Shown here: positions 50,781 to 59,950 of the stretch, in pieces
Position numbering within the stretch: the stretch's first letter is position 1
Layout of the letters: each line of letters opens with the position of its first letter
DNA from: Lachnospiraceae bacterium
Lineage (GTDB): Bacteria > Bacillota > Clostridia > Lachnospirales > Lachnospiraceae
DNA: 64,000 nucleotides
Direction of reading: 5' to 3'
NCBI GenBank assembly: GCA_910576125.1
Contig: CAJTHM010000004.1
Span: forward strand, 1 to 64,000
Translations under genes and position numbers: made by a program
The notes under the pieces: generated by a model
The model's database searches: none
Seen by the model: the letters and a program-made list of their open reading frames with translations, nothing else
Told to the model about the DNA's origin: nothing

Positions 50781-53735
50781 TCAGGACTCTTTGACAAGCG
50801 TGACTCCCATCAATCCTACGACGATTTCCTGAGAACAGGCTGTCAGGCGTATTTTTTTTAATGCTTTTCCGCTTATAAGAGGCCACCTTATCGAGAGCGC
50901 TCTGACGTTTTCGCCCAGCTCTACGATTTCCGGTGTAAAGTCTTTTACCAGATCGATATCTATCTTGTTGAAGACGTCAGTGCGGAGTACTTTTTTCCCG
51001 AGGGCGGATGCGCGGTCCGGATAGGCGCACAGGCTGATATAGTTGTCCGGGTTGACGAGAGGGAGTTCTTCCGCCGTCCCGTCCTCATAGGTGAAAGTGA
51101 GCCTTGCGTTTTCGATTCCGCATTGGTTCGGATTGGTGGAACCGGAGATCAGTACTGCTGCTATAGAAGCTTTTCTGTCAACAGAGACTTCCACAAAGTC
51201 CGGATAATTGTCCCACAGGCTCGCGAACGCGATATTCCCAGCCTGCGCCGAGATAGCGAAAGGGATTCCGGCGGCGCTTTTTGCTTCGCCTCTTTTCTCC
51301 AGGGACATCCCGGGAGGCTGAATTTCCCAACAGGGGAATGTCCATAATGAGAAACCGTCCAGGCCGATCTGCGTATAACATCCCTTTTCCGGCCTGGGGG
51401 ACAGATATTTTTGCCGGAATATCCGGGTCACGTCCGCGTTGAAAGCATCGGAGATGTCCAGCTTCTCAAAGGCTGCATGGGCGGGAATGCCTATGCGCTG
51501 TTTTTGCAGCAAAAGCTCCTTTTGGGGATTCTTGCGAAGATGCACGCGGATTGCCTGGAAGTAACCGTCCGGCATCCTGCGGAAAGCCATGTGTTCTCCC
51601 CAGGAATCCTTGTCCACGCCCTGAGGATTGAAGATATCCTCTCCGGTGGGCATATGGCAGACTTCTTCATAGGGGAGAAAATCCCGTTCTTTGCCGGTGT
51701 GCAGCTCGATTTCTGCCATGCTGCATCTGCCTGGTGTGAGCACGACTGTCATGCCGCCGATTCCGGGCTCTAAATACCAGTTGTCGGCGCCTGTCACAGA
51801 GTACAGTTCCTCCGCATACAGACGCATGCGTATCGTGAGGAAAGCCGGGCGGGTCAGACTGACATGAATCTTGCGCCTTTGCCACCGGATAGAGACATCT
51901 CCGGTCTGCATGCTGGCATTGTCCCAGGCGAAAGGCAGCATGGGGGCGATGGTCACGCGGTCATTGGGATAGTCCGGCCGGTAGCCGAACAGGCCCTCCG
52001 CCACTGCTTTGATGAACAGGTTCGCGGTCTCGATGGTGGCATGGGTCATGTCCCCGGGGATGAGCGTATTCAGATAGCGGCGCGCGGAGCGCTCCAGGAT
52101 GTCAAGAGCCTCCTTTTCTTCTCCGCCCTTGAAGAAAGCACAGGCCTGCTGCATGTTCTCGCCGGCTCCGTTCTCCCGCACCGACCAGATGCCCGGTGTC
52201 CAGTTGGAGAACCAGAAACCGCCGTCCTTTGCCCGCTGGAAGGCCCACAGGGGATAGTACAATGCCTGCGCCTGCTGGAATGTATCCAGAAGGCCGCATT
52301 CCACTGGCAGGAAAGAGGAGTAGATCCAGGCATCTTCGTGGAGCCGTCCGTTCCGCTCGCGGTAAACGCCAGGGTATCCTTTCTCGGGAATCCAGAGCTC
52401 CTTCAGGAAGGCTGCCTTGATTTGATCGGCTTTTTGGGCATATCGTTCTGATTCTTCGCCTTCCGTAAGCTCTGCCATAGCACATCGGGCGGCGTAAGCG
52501 TAGCAGGTCTCCTCTACGGCTCCCCCGTCGGAATAGGACACGCTGTCCGTAGGCCAGGTATTGATGACGCTGGCGTAGAGTCCGGTACCATCCGGGTCGA
52601 AACAGGCGTCCTCCCATTCGATATGCAGCCGGAGCGCATCGCGCAGCATTTCGGCGAACCCGGGATCACCCGAGAACCGCCAGGCCTGAATCATCTGGTG
52701 GAAGAACTGGGTCTGCATGTTGTACAGTCCCTGGTCTTCCGTGATACGTCCCTTGCCGTAAAACCGGGAAGTCTGTGACGGCCTGGTGTAAGTCTCGTTC
52801 ATCTCATATCCGGTATATTTGTCCGCTTTCTCCTGAACGGCCGCATAGGCTTTCAGCGTCTCCGCCATCCTCTCATGCCTGCCCAGCATGGCATGGCCGC
52901 AATGCACCAGCCAGCCCACGAACGGAGAAGACCAGTTCATGTTCCCGTGCATGGTCTTGGGAGGCCGCCATGCCCCATCCATTTCCCCGGCGGCCACGGC
53001 GCATGCCGTGTTTATGTATTCATCCGGCGTGTTTACGGCCAGCTGGCCAGCCAGCCGCTCCGAGCGGGCGCACCCTGCGGCAAAGGCGTCGGGGATATCC
53101 GTTCCGGGCTCAAAGCAGGCGGAAAAATAGGTTCCGATGGTTCCGGCCGCCTGGCAGCCCTGGATATGGAATGTCCCGTCCGATTTTACATGGATGCGCC
53201 GCTCTGTGTCAGGACAGGTCAGCAAAATCTCATTTTCTTCCTCTGTCCACTGTGCATGGTTCCCCTCCAGCCATTCCTCGCAGAAAACGGTCTCCAGCAG
53301 CGCTGCGTCCCCCCTGCTGACATCTATGTTCCATTCTTTGGAATAGCTGTAGCCGGATGCCGGGAATGTCTCGCGCAGGCCGCCGTAGCAGAATCGCAGC
53401 TCCGCGGGGGACTTCACCTGCAGTACCAGCCCCGGGCCGTCGCCGGGAGAGGTGACGGTGAGCGTTATCTCTCCCGGAATGGCCGGGTCGGACAGCTGCC
53501 ATTGAACCATGCCCGGGCGATAGCGCATGAGGATTTCTTCACAGTCTTCCAGCGGCTTTTCCCTGAAAAAGAGCCTCAGCGTTCCCAGAAGGACGCGCCG
53601 CTCCGCAAGGCGGATCAGCGGCCTGTCGCCCGCCATGATGTAGACCGGCGGGTTTCCCTCATAGATATGCCTGTTGGAGAAATGAGGCTTGTTCTTTCCT
53701 TCAATCCATCCGTTATTTGGCGTATATTCAGTCAT
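50781..53735 (-). CDS. Large six-hairpin (alpha/alpha)6 glycosidase-like protein
   Basis: This 984-residue cytoplasmic protein (no signal peptide) has an N-terminal beta-rich domain of about 240 residues. A helical-barrel region at about 270-600 follows (MNWSSPFVGWLVHCG, YNMQTQFFHQMI, CFDPDGTGLYASVINTWPTD, HEDAWIYSSFLPVECGLLD, THATIETANLF), then beta-sandwich segments. This is the layout of bacterial alpha-rhamnosidase/GH-like six-hairpin enzymes; a DUF4450-like family is possible. The catalytic acids cannot be assigned with confidence. ATG 53735 follows AAAGGAGAATTTTG. It is the last gene of the sugar-uptake operon and probably acts on the imported oligosaccharide. Confidence 0.65.
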   Translation of the reverse strand: MTEYTPNNGWIEGKNKPHFSNRHIYEGNPPVYIMAGDRPLIRLAERRVLLGTLRLFFREKPLEDCEEILMRYRPGMVQWQLSDPAIPGEITLTVTSPGDGPGLVLQVKSPAELRFCYGGLRETFPASGYSYSKEWNIDVSRGDAALLETVFCEEWLEGNHAQWTEEENEILLTCPDTERRIHVKSDGTFHIQGCQAAGTIGTYFSACFEPGTDIPDAFAAGCARSERLAGQLAVNTPDEYINTACAVAAGEMDGAWRPPKTMHGNMNWSSPFVGWLVHCGHAMLGRHERMAETLKAYAAVQEKADKYTGYEMNETYTRPSQTSRFYGKGRITEDQGLYNMQTQFFHQMIQAWRFSGDPGFAEMLRDALRLHIEWEDACFDPDGTGLYASVINTWPTDSVSYSDGGAVEETCYAYAARCAMAELTEGEESERYAQKADQIKAAFLKELWIPEKGYPGVYRERNGRLHEDAWIYSSFLPVECGLLDTFQQAQALYYPLWAFQRAKDGGFWFSNWTPGIWSVRENGAGENMQQACAFFKGGEEKEALDILERSARRYLNTLIPGDMTHATIETANLFIKAVAEGLFGYRPDYPNDRVTIAPMLPFAWDNASMQTGDVSIRWQRRKIHVSLTRPAFLTIRMRLYAEELYSVTGADNWYLEPGIGGMTVVLTPGRCSMAEIELHTGKERDFLPYEEVCHMPTGEDIFNPQGVDKDSWGEHMAFRRMPDGYFQAIRVHLRKNPQKELLLQKQRIGIPAHAAFEKLDISDAFNADVTRIFRQKYLSPRPEKGCYTQIGLDGFSLWTFPCWEIQPPGMSLEKRGEAKSAAGIPFAISAQAGNIAFASLWDNYPDFVEVSVDRKASIAAVLISGSTNPNQCGIENARLTFTYEDGTAEELPLVNPDNYISLCAYPDRASALGKKVLRTDVFNKIDIDLVKDFTPEIVELGENVRALSIRWPLISGKALKKIRLTACSQEIVVGLMGVTLVKES

Positions 53736-53800
53736 TTTCAAAATTCTCCTTTTTTGAGGCACAGGAACCTATCACCCGATTTCAGCGCAATAGCGGGAGT

Positions 53801-54961
53801 TCAGTAGTTTCCCAAACTGATAGGCTCCTCGGCAAAATTCTCCACGCACCCCTTCTTCTCGTAAAAATGTGTGGCATTTTTGAGGATGCCTTCAAAGGTG
53901 TAGCATTCTGCGCTGCGCGCCAGCGGAAGCGTCACGGTCTGTCCGCTGAAGCAGGCCATGTAGATAGCCGTGATCAGTTCCACGGTCTTCCTGCCGTCTA
54001 TGCCTGTAATCAGGGGCTTTTCTCCGGTTTCCAGCGCATTCAGCACATTGTCGATTTCACCTGTATGAGCTTCATAGGGGAGGTCCGGGATATTCTGGTA
54101 AAAAGCATTCAGCTTCTCTGTCAACTCTTCGTTGCCTTCCGCTCTGGGGAAACCGTTCCGCTGGCTGAGCTCCGCTTTCACGTCCCAGGGGGCGGAAATC
54201 CTGGCATCAGCGCATTGGAGGACAATGCCCTGTTCTTCGCCGTGGTGCACCACAGAGCTGGTCACCTGGGCCATGCTGCCGTCCTGATAGCGCAGACAGG
54301 CAATCGACAGATCCTCCACCTCGGCGTTGTCATGCATCACATTGGTGAACATGGCCATCACGGAATCCGGAAGTCTTCCTTCCAGCCAGTTCAACATATC
54401 GATATGGTGCACCGCGTGGTTCAAGGTGGGGCCGCCGCCTTCCTTTTCCCAGGTTCCCCGCCACCACAGATCGTAATAACAATGTCCCCGCCACCAGGCG
54501 GACTCCACCTGTGCCAGGCATATTTTTCCAGCCAGGCCGCTGTCAACAGTCTTTTTCAGCTTATAGATTGAATTGCGGAAACGATTTTGGGCAATGCAGC
54601 CCATGGTGACGTGATTCCGTCTTTCTGCGTTCAACATGGCGTCGCATTCGGCCAGGCAGGTAGCCATGGGTTTCTCCACCAGGACATTACAGCCTGCGTC
54701 CATGCTGTCTATGGCTATCCGGGAGTGGACAAAGGGCGGCGTGCACACATGGACCAGGTCGATTTTGATGCCGGAGTCCAACATGCTGCGGTGATTATCG
54801 AAGACAGCGCATTCCAGGCTGTATTTTTCTTTCATGGCTTCTGCTTTTTCCGGGTAAATGTCGCAGAGAGCGACGATTCTGCATCTGTCCGGAAAGGTCA
54901 GCAGGCCTGTGACATGGGCGTGAGCGATATTGCCCGTCCCTACGATTGCTACATGAATCAT
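53801..54961 (-). CDS. Gfo/Idh/MocA-family oxidoreductase
   Basis: This 386-residue NAD(P)-dependent oxidoreductase has VAIVGTGNIAHAH at the N-terminus, HVCTPPFVH and VLVEKPMA (the EKP motif), then a C-terminal alpha/beta domain with GGGPTLNHAVHHIDML. Members oxidise or epimerise sugars and inositols. It lies in a leftward operon 34 bases after another member of the family, suggesting sequential oxidation-reduction steps on the imported sugar. Confidence 0.85.
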   Translation of the reverse strand: MIHVAIVGTGNIAHAHVTGLLTFPDRCRIVALCDIYPEKAEAMKEKYSLECAVFDNHRSMLDSGIKIDLVHVCTPPFVHSRIAIDSMDAGCNVLVEKPMATCLAECDAMLNAERRNHVTMGCIAQNRFRNSIYKLKKTVDSGLAGKICLAQVESAWWRGHCYYDLWWRGTWEKEGGGPTLNHAVHHIDMLNWLEGRLPDSVMAMFTNVMHDNAEVEDLSIACLRYQDGSMAQVTSSVVHHGEEQGIVLQCADARISAPWDVKAELSQRNGFPRAEGNEELTEKLNAFYQNIPDLPYEAHTGEIDNVLNALETGEKPLITGIDGRKTVELITAIYMACFSGQTVTLPLARSAECYTFEGILKNATHFYEKKGCVENFAEEPISLGNY

Positions 54962-54995
54962 TTTTTACCTCCGTGGATAATTATCCTTTTTCTGA

Positions 54996-56075
54996 CTAGC
55001 TGACATGGACGGCCTGCAGCTCGGCTCTGACGCAAAGCTCCGCGGCCTTGAATGCATGCTCCTGGGTCATGGCGTTCTCCGTGCGGTTGATACAGTCGAG
55101 AATCAACTGGCCGAAATAAGGGAACCCTACCTTGCCGGATACCTCAAAATGCTGCTCGCCGTTTTGGTTCACCAGGAAGACATGATCTCCCGTTTTGTCG
55201 CCAGTGCCCACATTGACATATTTCCGCAGTTCTATGTAGCCTTCTGTTCCCAGGATGAAGGTTCTGCCGTCCCCCCAGGTGGAGAGCCCGTCCGGGGTGA
55301 ACCAGTCTACCCTGAAATGCTGGGTGGTTCCGTTGTCCCCTACCAGGACGGCATCTCCGAAGTCTTCCAGTTCCGGATAGTCCGGGTGGGCGTAATGTCC
55401 TACCTGGCTGTATTTTACCTGGGCATCCTTTGCCCCGCAGTAGAAGAGGAACTGTTCAATCTGGTGGCTTCCGATGTCGCAGAGGATTCCGCCGTATTTT
55501 TCTTTCTGGAAGAACCATTCCGGGCGGCTTTTGGGATCGCCTACCCTGTGAGGGCCGAAACCGTCCACGTGTATGGGAGTCCCGATTGCTCCTTCCTGAA
55601 TCAATTGCCCGGCAAATACGGCGGACTCCACATGGATGCGCTCGCTGTAGTAGACCATGTATTTCCGGCCGGTCTGTTCGACCATGTCCCTGGCGGCAGC
55701 AAGCTGTTCCAGGGTGGTGAGGGGAGCCTTGTCCGTGAAGTAGTCCTTGCCGGCGGCCATGACCCTGAGGCCGAGGGCACATCTTTCGCTGGTGACTGCA
55801 GCGCCGCAGACAAGCTTTACCTCTTGGTCCTGCAGGATTTCCTCCTCGCTCCCCGCCGCCGCTGCGTCCGGAAATGCTTTGAGGAAAGCATTCACTTTGT
55901 CAGGATCCGGGTCGTAGACCCATTTTACTTTTGCGCCTGCCTCCGCAAGGCCGTTACACATGCCATAGATGTGGCCGTGATCTAAAGCGATGGCTGCGAT
56001 GCAGAATTCGCCCGGTGCCACCACCGGTGCCGGTTTGCCCTTAGGGGCGTAATTCATTCCGTCTTTCTTGTCCAA
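54996..56075 (-). CDS. Second Gfo/Idh/MocA-family oxidoreductase
   Basis: This 359-residue protein has a less typical nucleotide loop (IAAIALDHGHIYGMCNGL) but keeps YFTDKAPL in the EKP position, YSERIHVESA and GGILCDIGSHQIEQFL. It is probably a sugar oxidoreductase with another substrate than its neighbour. The start is inferred as TTG 56075, because a perfect AAGGAGG (56081-56087) lies five bases upstream; a longer in-frame start at 56234 would overlap the preceding gene. Confidence 0.8.
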   Translation of the reverse strand: MDKKDGMNYAPKGKPAPVVAPGEFCIAAIALDHGHIYGMCNGLAEAGAKVKWVYDPDPDKVNAFLKAFPDAAAAGSEEEILQDQEVKLVCGAAVTSERCALGLRVMAAGKDYFTDKAPLTTLEQLAAARDMVEQTGRKYMVYYSERIHVESAVFAGQLIQEGAIGTPIHVDGFGPHRVGDPKSRPEWFFQKEKYGGILCDIGSHQIEQFLFYCGAKDAQVKYSQVGHYAHPDYPELEDFGDAVLVGDNGTTQHFRVDWFTPDGLSTWGDGRTFILGTEGYIELRKYVNVGTGDKTGDHVFLVNQNGEQHFEVSGKVGFPYFGQLILDCINRTENAMTQEHAFKAAELCVRAELQAVHVS

Positions 56076-56122
56076 GTTAGCCTCCTTCCCGCTTTTGGCG
56101 GTATTGATTTTGACGGGATCAT

Positions 56123-56154
56123 CCAACGCCCCGCCAATGGCGGCAGGGCGTTGG
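56123..56154 (-). promoter_or_regulatory. Intercistronic hairpin after the binding-protein gene
   Basis: CCAACGCC at 56123-56130 pairs with GGGCGTTGG (to 56154) with a further CGCCA/TGGCG inside. No T run follows on the minus strand. Such hairpins after solute-binding-protein genes stabilise the upstream message and lower expression of downstream genes. Confidence 0.6.
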
Positions 56155-56181
56155 GTAATATTCGTTTTAACGTTTATGCCA

Positions 56182-57882
56182 TTATTCGGCAGCGTTATAA
56201 TGATTATTATAATCCTCCCAGACTTTTTCTGCACCTGCTTCTTTCAATTCATTGCGGTATGCCTCCATGAGAGAGTCGAATTCGCTTTCCGCGCAGGTGA
56301 TGCACTTTACCACATATTCATCGCTGACCAGATTCAGCTCTGTAGAATGATCGATTCTTACCTGTGAGGAATATACCGGTGCATATCTGAGGGTTCCCGT
56401 GCCCGCATTGGCGTAATTATCGATTACGTAATCTGCCCATTCCCCATAGCTTTGCGCCATGGCCAGCGTGAAATCTTTTTCCGTGTAATAATATCCGGAA
56501 TTTCCCACCAGGAATATATCGTCACGGATCCAATCCTTATCTGAGGCGTTGTACTCCATATCGATTACTACAGGAACATTGTCAGCATACTCGAAATGTT
56601 CGCCTTCCATGCCGTGATAAAGAGTGAATCCTCCTTCCGTGGTGGACAGCCAATCCAGATATGTGATGCAGGCCTCCACGTTCTTGGCGGTCTTGGGGAT
56701 GCTGATGTACATACCGCTGGGCGCGTATACCGGATTGTAGACCTTTCCGTCATTGACGTTCTGAAGAGGCGCAAAAGAGACATATTCCGCATCCGGATCG
56801 CTTTCTTTCAGAGTCTGGAGGAGGGAGCCTCTCAGTGGATCTACGTTGTAATTGACATTTGCTTCCACTATGCCGACAGAACCGTTCACCAACAGTCGGT
56901 CTAATTCGCTGGAGGCATCTGAAATCGTATAATATTCCGGCTCGATCAGTTGTTCATTGTAAAGTTTGTTTATGAATCGGAAGTACTCCACAGCGCCATC
57001 GTCTATATGGGTAAAATTAGAGGAAGCGATATTGTATTTCTTTTCATCCGCCACGGACTGGAGGAAAGAATGGGCCAATACAGAGACTCCCACACTGCTC
57101 ATTTGGTCACTGTAAAAAGGGACGCAGTCCGGATAATTTTCCTTGAACGCCTGCAGGACGGCGTAAAATTCCTCAACTGTGGTGGGGACGGAAAGCCCAA
57201 GGGCATCCAGCCAGTCCTTGCGGATAAAGAACTCCCGCATGGCTACCGTGGATCTTCTTGCCACTACCGCATACAATTCCCCATTTTCGTTGCGGCCGTA
57301 ATCCAGCACATCCTCCGTCACATATTCTTTCAGGTTCTTTGCCTGATCTTCTCCGTCGATGTATTCGTTCAGGGCATAGAGCCCGCCGTCATCGAAGTAT
57401 TCCTTTATCAGACCGGAGTCATAGGTGAAGATGATGTCCGGCGAAGTGCCTGTAGCCATCATGGTCTGGATTTTCGTAGTCTCGTCATTTCTGGGGACAG
57501 CTACGTATTCCACGTTGATGCCGACTTTGCCCATTTCCTCCTGGGCGTATTTCGTCCATTTGTTATCGGTGATAGTGGAACCCTCAGGGGCATTGCTGCG
57601 GTCAAAGATTTCTACGGTGATTGTGACATTGTCGAACTGTTTGTCGCCATAGGTGGTCTGGCAGGCGCCATCAGAGACATTCGCCTCGGTATCTGTTCCT
57701 GCTTCGGAGCTGGTTTCTGCCTTGGAATCAGTGCCTGAATTTTCCGCCGATTCATTTTGGGACATTTCTGATTGCCGTCCGCTTTCGGAACCGGAATCCT
57801 GTCCGCAGCCGCTTAGGAATGTGCCGGTAGCCAATGTGGTTGCCAGTATTGTTGCCATAAGGCGATTTCTTCTTTTTGTCAT
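56182..57882 (-). CDS. ABC transporter solute-binding lipoprotein (LplA-like)
   Basis: This 566-residue protein has a signal peptide and lipobox LSGC near residue 26, followed by a Ser/Glu-rich linker. A carbohydrate-binding fold follows, with VEYVAVPRNDETTKIQTMMATGTSPDI and later VEACITYLDWL, typical of the LplA/YtcQ group of family 1 binding proteins. ATG 57882 has AAGGAGGA upstream. Encoded after its two permeases, it captures an oligosaccharide; no ATPase is present, so a shared MsmX-type ATPase would be needed. Confidence 0.85.
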   Translation of the reverse strand: MTKRRNRLMATILATTLATGTFLSGCGQDSGSESGRQSEMSQNESAENSGTDSKAETSSEAGTDTEANVSDGACQTTYGDKQFDNVTITVEIFDRSNAPEGSTITDNKWTKYAQEEMGKVGINVEYVAVPRNDETTKIQTMMATGTSPDIIFTYDSGLIKEYFDDGGLYALNEYIDGEDQAKNLKEYVTEDVLDYGRNENGELYAVVARRSTVAMREFFIRKDWLDALGLSVPTTVEEFYAVLQAFKENYPDCVPFYSDQMSSVGVSVLAHSFLQSVADEKKYNIASSNFTHIDDGAVEYFRFINKLYNEQLIEPEYYTISDASSELDRLLVNGSVGIVEANVNYNVDPLRGSLLQTLKESDPDAEYVSFAPLQNVNDGKVYNPVYAPSGMYISIPKTAKNVEACITYLDWLSTTEGGFTLYHGMEGEHFEYADNVPVVIDMEYNASDKDWIRDDIFLVGNSGYYYTEKDFTLAMAQSYGEWADYVIDNYANAGTGTLRYAPVYSSQVRIDHSTELNLVSDEYVVKCITCAESEFDSLMEAYRNELKEAGAEKVWEDYNNHYNAAE

Positions 57883-57926
57883 AAAAAACGATCCTCCTTG
57901 TGTTGAGTCAAAAGTTTTCGGTGCGC

Positions 57927-58823
57927 CTAGCCCTTGACGGATCCCAGCATGACGCCCTTTACGAAATATTTCTGCAGCCATGGATAGACCACTATGATAG
58001 GCAGCGTCGCCACTACGATTGTGGCCATCTTCAGCGATTCCGCCATGACCTGCCCGCTCATTCCCTCCGCGGCCATAGAAGCCTGATTGATCTCTCCCGC
58101 GTACAGCAGCTGCCGCAGGCGAAGCTGCAGGGAGTATCTGTCTGCGGACTGGATATAGATCAGTGCGCTGAAATAGTCGTTCCAATAGGAAACCGCGTAA
58201 AACAGCCCGATGGTCGCAATGATTGGAAGAGACAGGGGAAGCACGATCCGGAACAGGATTTTCGCGTCGCTTGCCCCGTCTACGATTGCCGCTTCTTCCA
58301 GTTCCCTTGGAAGTTCCCTGAAAAATGTACGCATCACGATAAAGTTGAACACATTCATGGAAGAGGGCACTACCAGCGCCGCATAGGAATCATACATGCC
58401 TAATGCCTTGACTACCATAAAGGTAGGGATGATGCCGCCTCCAAAGTACATAGTGAACAGGATGAACCCGTTTATGATTTTCCTTCCTTTAAGCTTTTCT
58501 TTGGAAAGAGCGTAAGCCGCGCCAATCGTCAGTGCCAGGCCCAGTGCGGTTCCCGACAGGGTCACAATCAGTGATACCCGCATGGCAAGCCAGATGGATG
58601 TCTTTTTCAGGATTTCTGTATAAGAATCCAATTGGAAGCCGATAGGATAGAACGTGACATGTCCGCCAAGGACGGCTCCTTTGCTGCTCAGGGAGCAGGC
58701 GACTACATTCAGGAAAGGGTATACGCACAGTACAACGGTGAGCGTGACGATTCCGTACAATAACATGGTGGCGGGGGAGGTCTTATGTCTTTTTCTCTGT
58801 TGCGATGGTCTGTCTGTTCTCAT
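57927..58823 (-). CDS. ABC transporter permease (LplC-like)
   Basis: This 298-residue permease has six hydrophobic segments, and the EAA-type loop EAAIVDGASDAKILFRIVLP contacts the ATPase. It is preceded by FFRELPRELEEAA and ends with KYFVKGVMLGSVKG, typical of the LplC/YtcP group. ATG 58823 overlaps the upstream permease stop by four bases. It pairs with the 58820-59737 permease. Confidence 0.9.
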   Translation of the reverse strand: MRTDRPSQQRKRHKTSPATMLLYGIVTLTVVLCVYPFLNVVACSLSSKGAVLGGHVTFYPIGFQLDSYTEILKKTSIWLAMRVSLIVTLSGTALGLALTIGAAYALSKEKLKGRKIINGFILFTMYFGGGIIPTFMVVKALGMYDSYAALVVPSSMNVFNFIVMRTFFRELPRELEEAAIVDGASDAKILFRIVLPLSLPIIATIGLFYAVSYWNDYFSALIYIQSADRYSLQLRLRQLLYAGEINQASMAAEGMSGQVMAESLKMATIVVATLPIIVVYPWLQKYFVKGVMLGSVKG

Positions 58824-59737
58824 AATATTCCTTCCTCCCCTATCATCTTTGCGATTCGATCCACCATGAACAGGATGACGATATTCACCACGGACTGGAA
58901 CAATCCTATGGCCGTGGCCTGGTCGTAGCATGCTTTCTCGATGCCCAGCCGATATACATAGGTGCTGATCACTTCCGATATCGCCATTACCTTAGTGTTT
59001 CCCAAAAGCAGGGGCGCATCCAGCCCAATGGACATCATTTTGCTGACATCCAGGATGAGCATCGTCACTGCGACGGACTTTATCATGGGCACTGTGACGT
59101 ATATAATTCGCTGAAATTTCGTAGCTCCGTCCAGATAGGCCGCTTCGTAAAGGGATTCATCCACTCCTGTCAGCGCAGCCAGGTAAATGATTGTGCCCCA
59201 TCCGATTTCTTTCCAGACATTGCACAGGATATAGGTGAAGATCCACCATCCATTTTCGCTCAGGAAAGGCACGGCATCCAGCCCCAGGGACTTGATGATG
59301 CCATTTACGGTGCCATTGGTCATGTTAAAGAGGTTCTGCGCGATTCCTGCCACGACGACCCAGGAGATGAAATGGGGCAGGTACAGCAGGGACTGCGAGA
59401 TTTTCTTGAACCTGACTGCCCGGATTTCATTCAGCACCAGGGCCAGTATGATGGTCAAAGGAAAGCTCACCGCCAGGGTGCTCAGGTTCAAAATCAGAGT
59501 ATTGCGCACGGAATTCCAGAACTGCTGGCTCTTCAGGATTTTCCGGAATACATCAAGTCCGACGAACTCGCTGTGGAAGATTCCCTTAAAGATATTGAAA
59601 TCCTGGAATGCCATGACGATTCCGCCCATCGGCAGGTACTTGAATACGAAATAGTACAAAATGACGGGAAGCAGCAAAAGATACAGGAACATATCGCGCT
59701 TAAGATAGTAGAGAGCCCCTCTTTTTTTCTTTTTCAC
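58820..59737 (-). CDS. ABC transporter permease (LplB-like)
   Basis: This 305-residue permease has DMFLYLLLLPVILYYFVFKYLPM at the N-terminus and an EAAYLDGATKFQRIIYVTVP coupling loop, the LplB pattern. GTG 59737 is the first usable start; a GGAGG site lies 13 bases upstream. It is the first gene of the operon after the promoter at 59823-59851. Confidence 0.9.
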   Translation of the reverse strand: MKKKKRGALYYLKRDMFLYLLLLPVILYYFVFKYLPMGGIVMAFQDFNIFKGIFHSEFVGLDVFRKILKSQQFWNSVRNTLILNLSTLAVSFPLTIILALVLNEIRAVRFKKISQSLLYLPHFISWVVVAGIAQNLFNMTNGTVNGIIKSLGLDAVPFLSENGWWIFTYILCNVWKEIGWGTIIYLAALTGVDESLYEAAYLDGATKFQRIIYVTVPMIKSVAVTMLILDVSKMMSIGLDAPLLLGNTKVMAISEVISTYVYRLGIEKACYDQATAIGLFQSVVNIVILFMVDRIAKMIGEEGIL

Positions 59738-59822
59738 TTTTTGTGAACATCCTCCTTTCTGTTTTGTATTCGTGACATGAGGTTCCTGTCTGGCGCCGGA
59801 TAGGAATCACGTCTACGTGCAC

Positions 59823-59851
59823 ATTATATCTGTCAGAAAGAGGAGGTTCAA
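59823..59851 (-). promoter_or_regulatory. Promoter of the sugar-uptake operon
   Basis: On the minus strand TTGAAC (59851-59846) and TATAAT (59828-59823) are 17 bases apart, about 85 bases before the first permease. The AraC-type regulator gene just upstream is the likely activator. Confidence 0.65.
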
Positions 59852-59916
59852 TTTTGGATTTCTCTAATTTGGCTTCATTTTCTCTAGTGTTTTGGGGATT
59901 TTATAGAAAGTGAAAG

Positions 59917-59950
59917 AAAAAGTATAGAAAGTTTACTTTCTATACTTTTT
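59917..59950 (-). terminator. Terminator overlapping the AraC-type regulator stop codon
   Basis: AAAAAGTATAGAAAG at 59917-59931 is the exact complement of 59936-59950 (15-bp stem, 4-base loop); on the minus strand a T-rich tail follows. It includes the stop codon at 59933-59935. Confidence 0.7.

Noticed and set aside
55005..55985. 326-codon open frame on the plus strand
   Set aside because: Antisense to the oxidoreductase whose nucleotide-binding and EKP-like motifs are intact on the minus strand.
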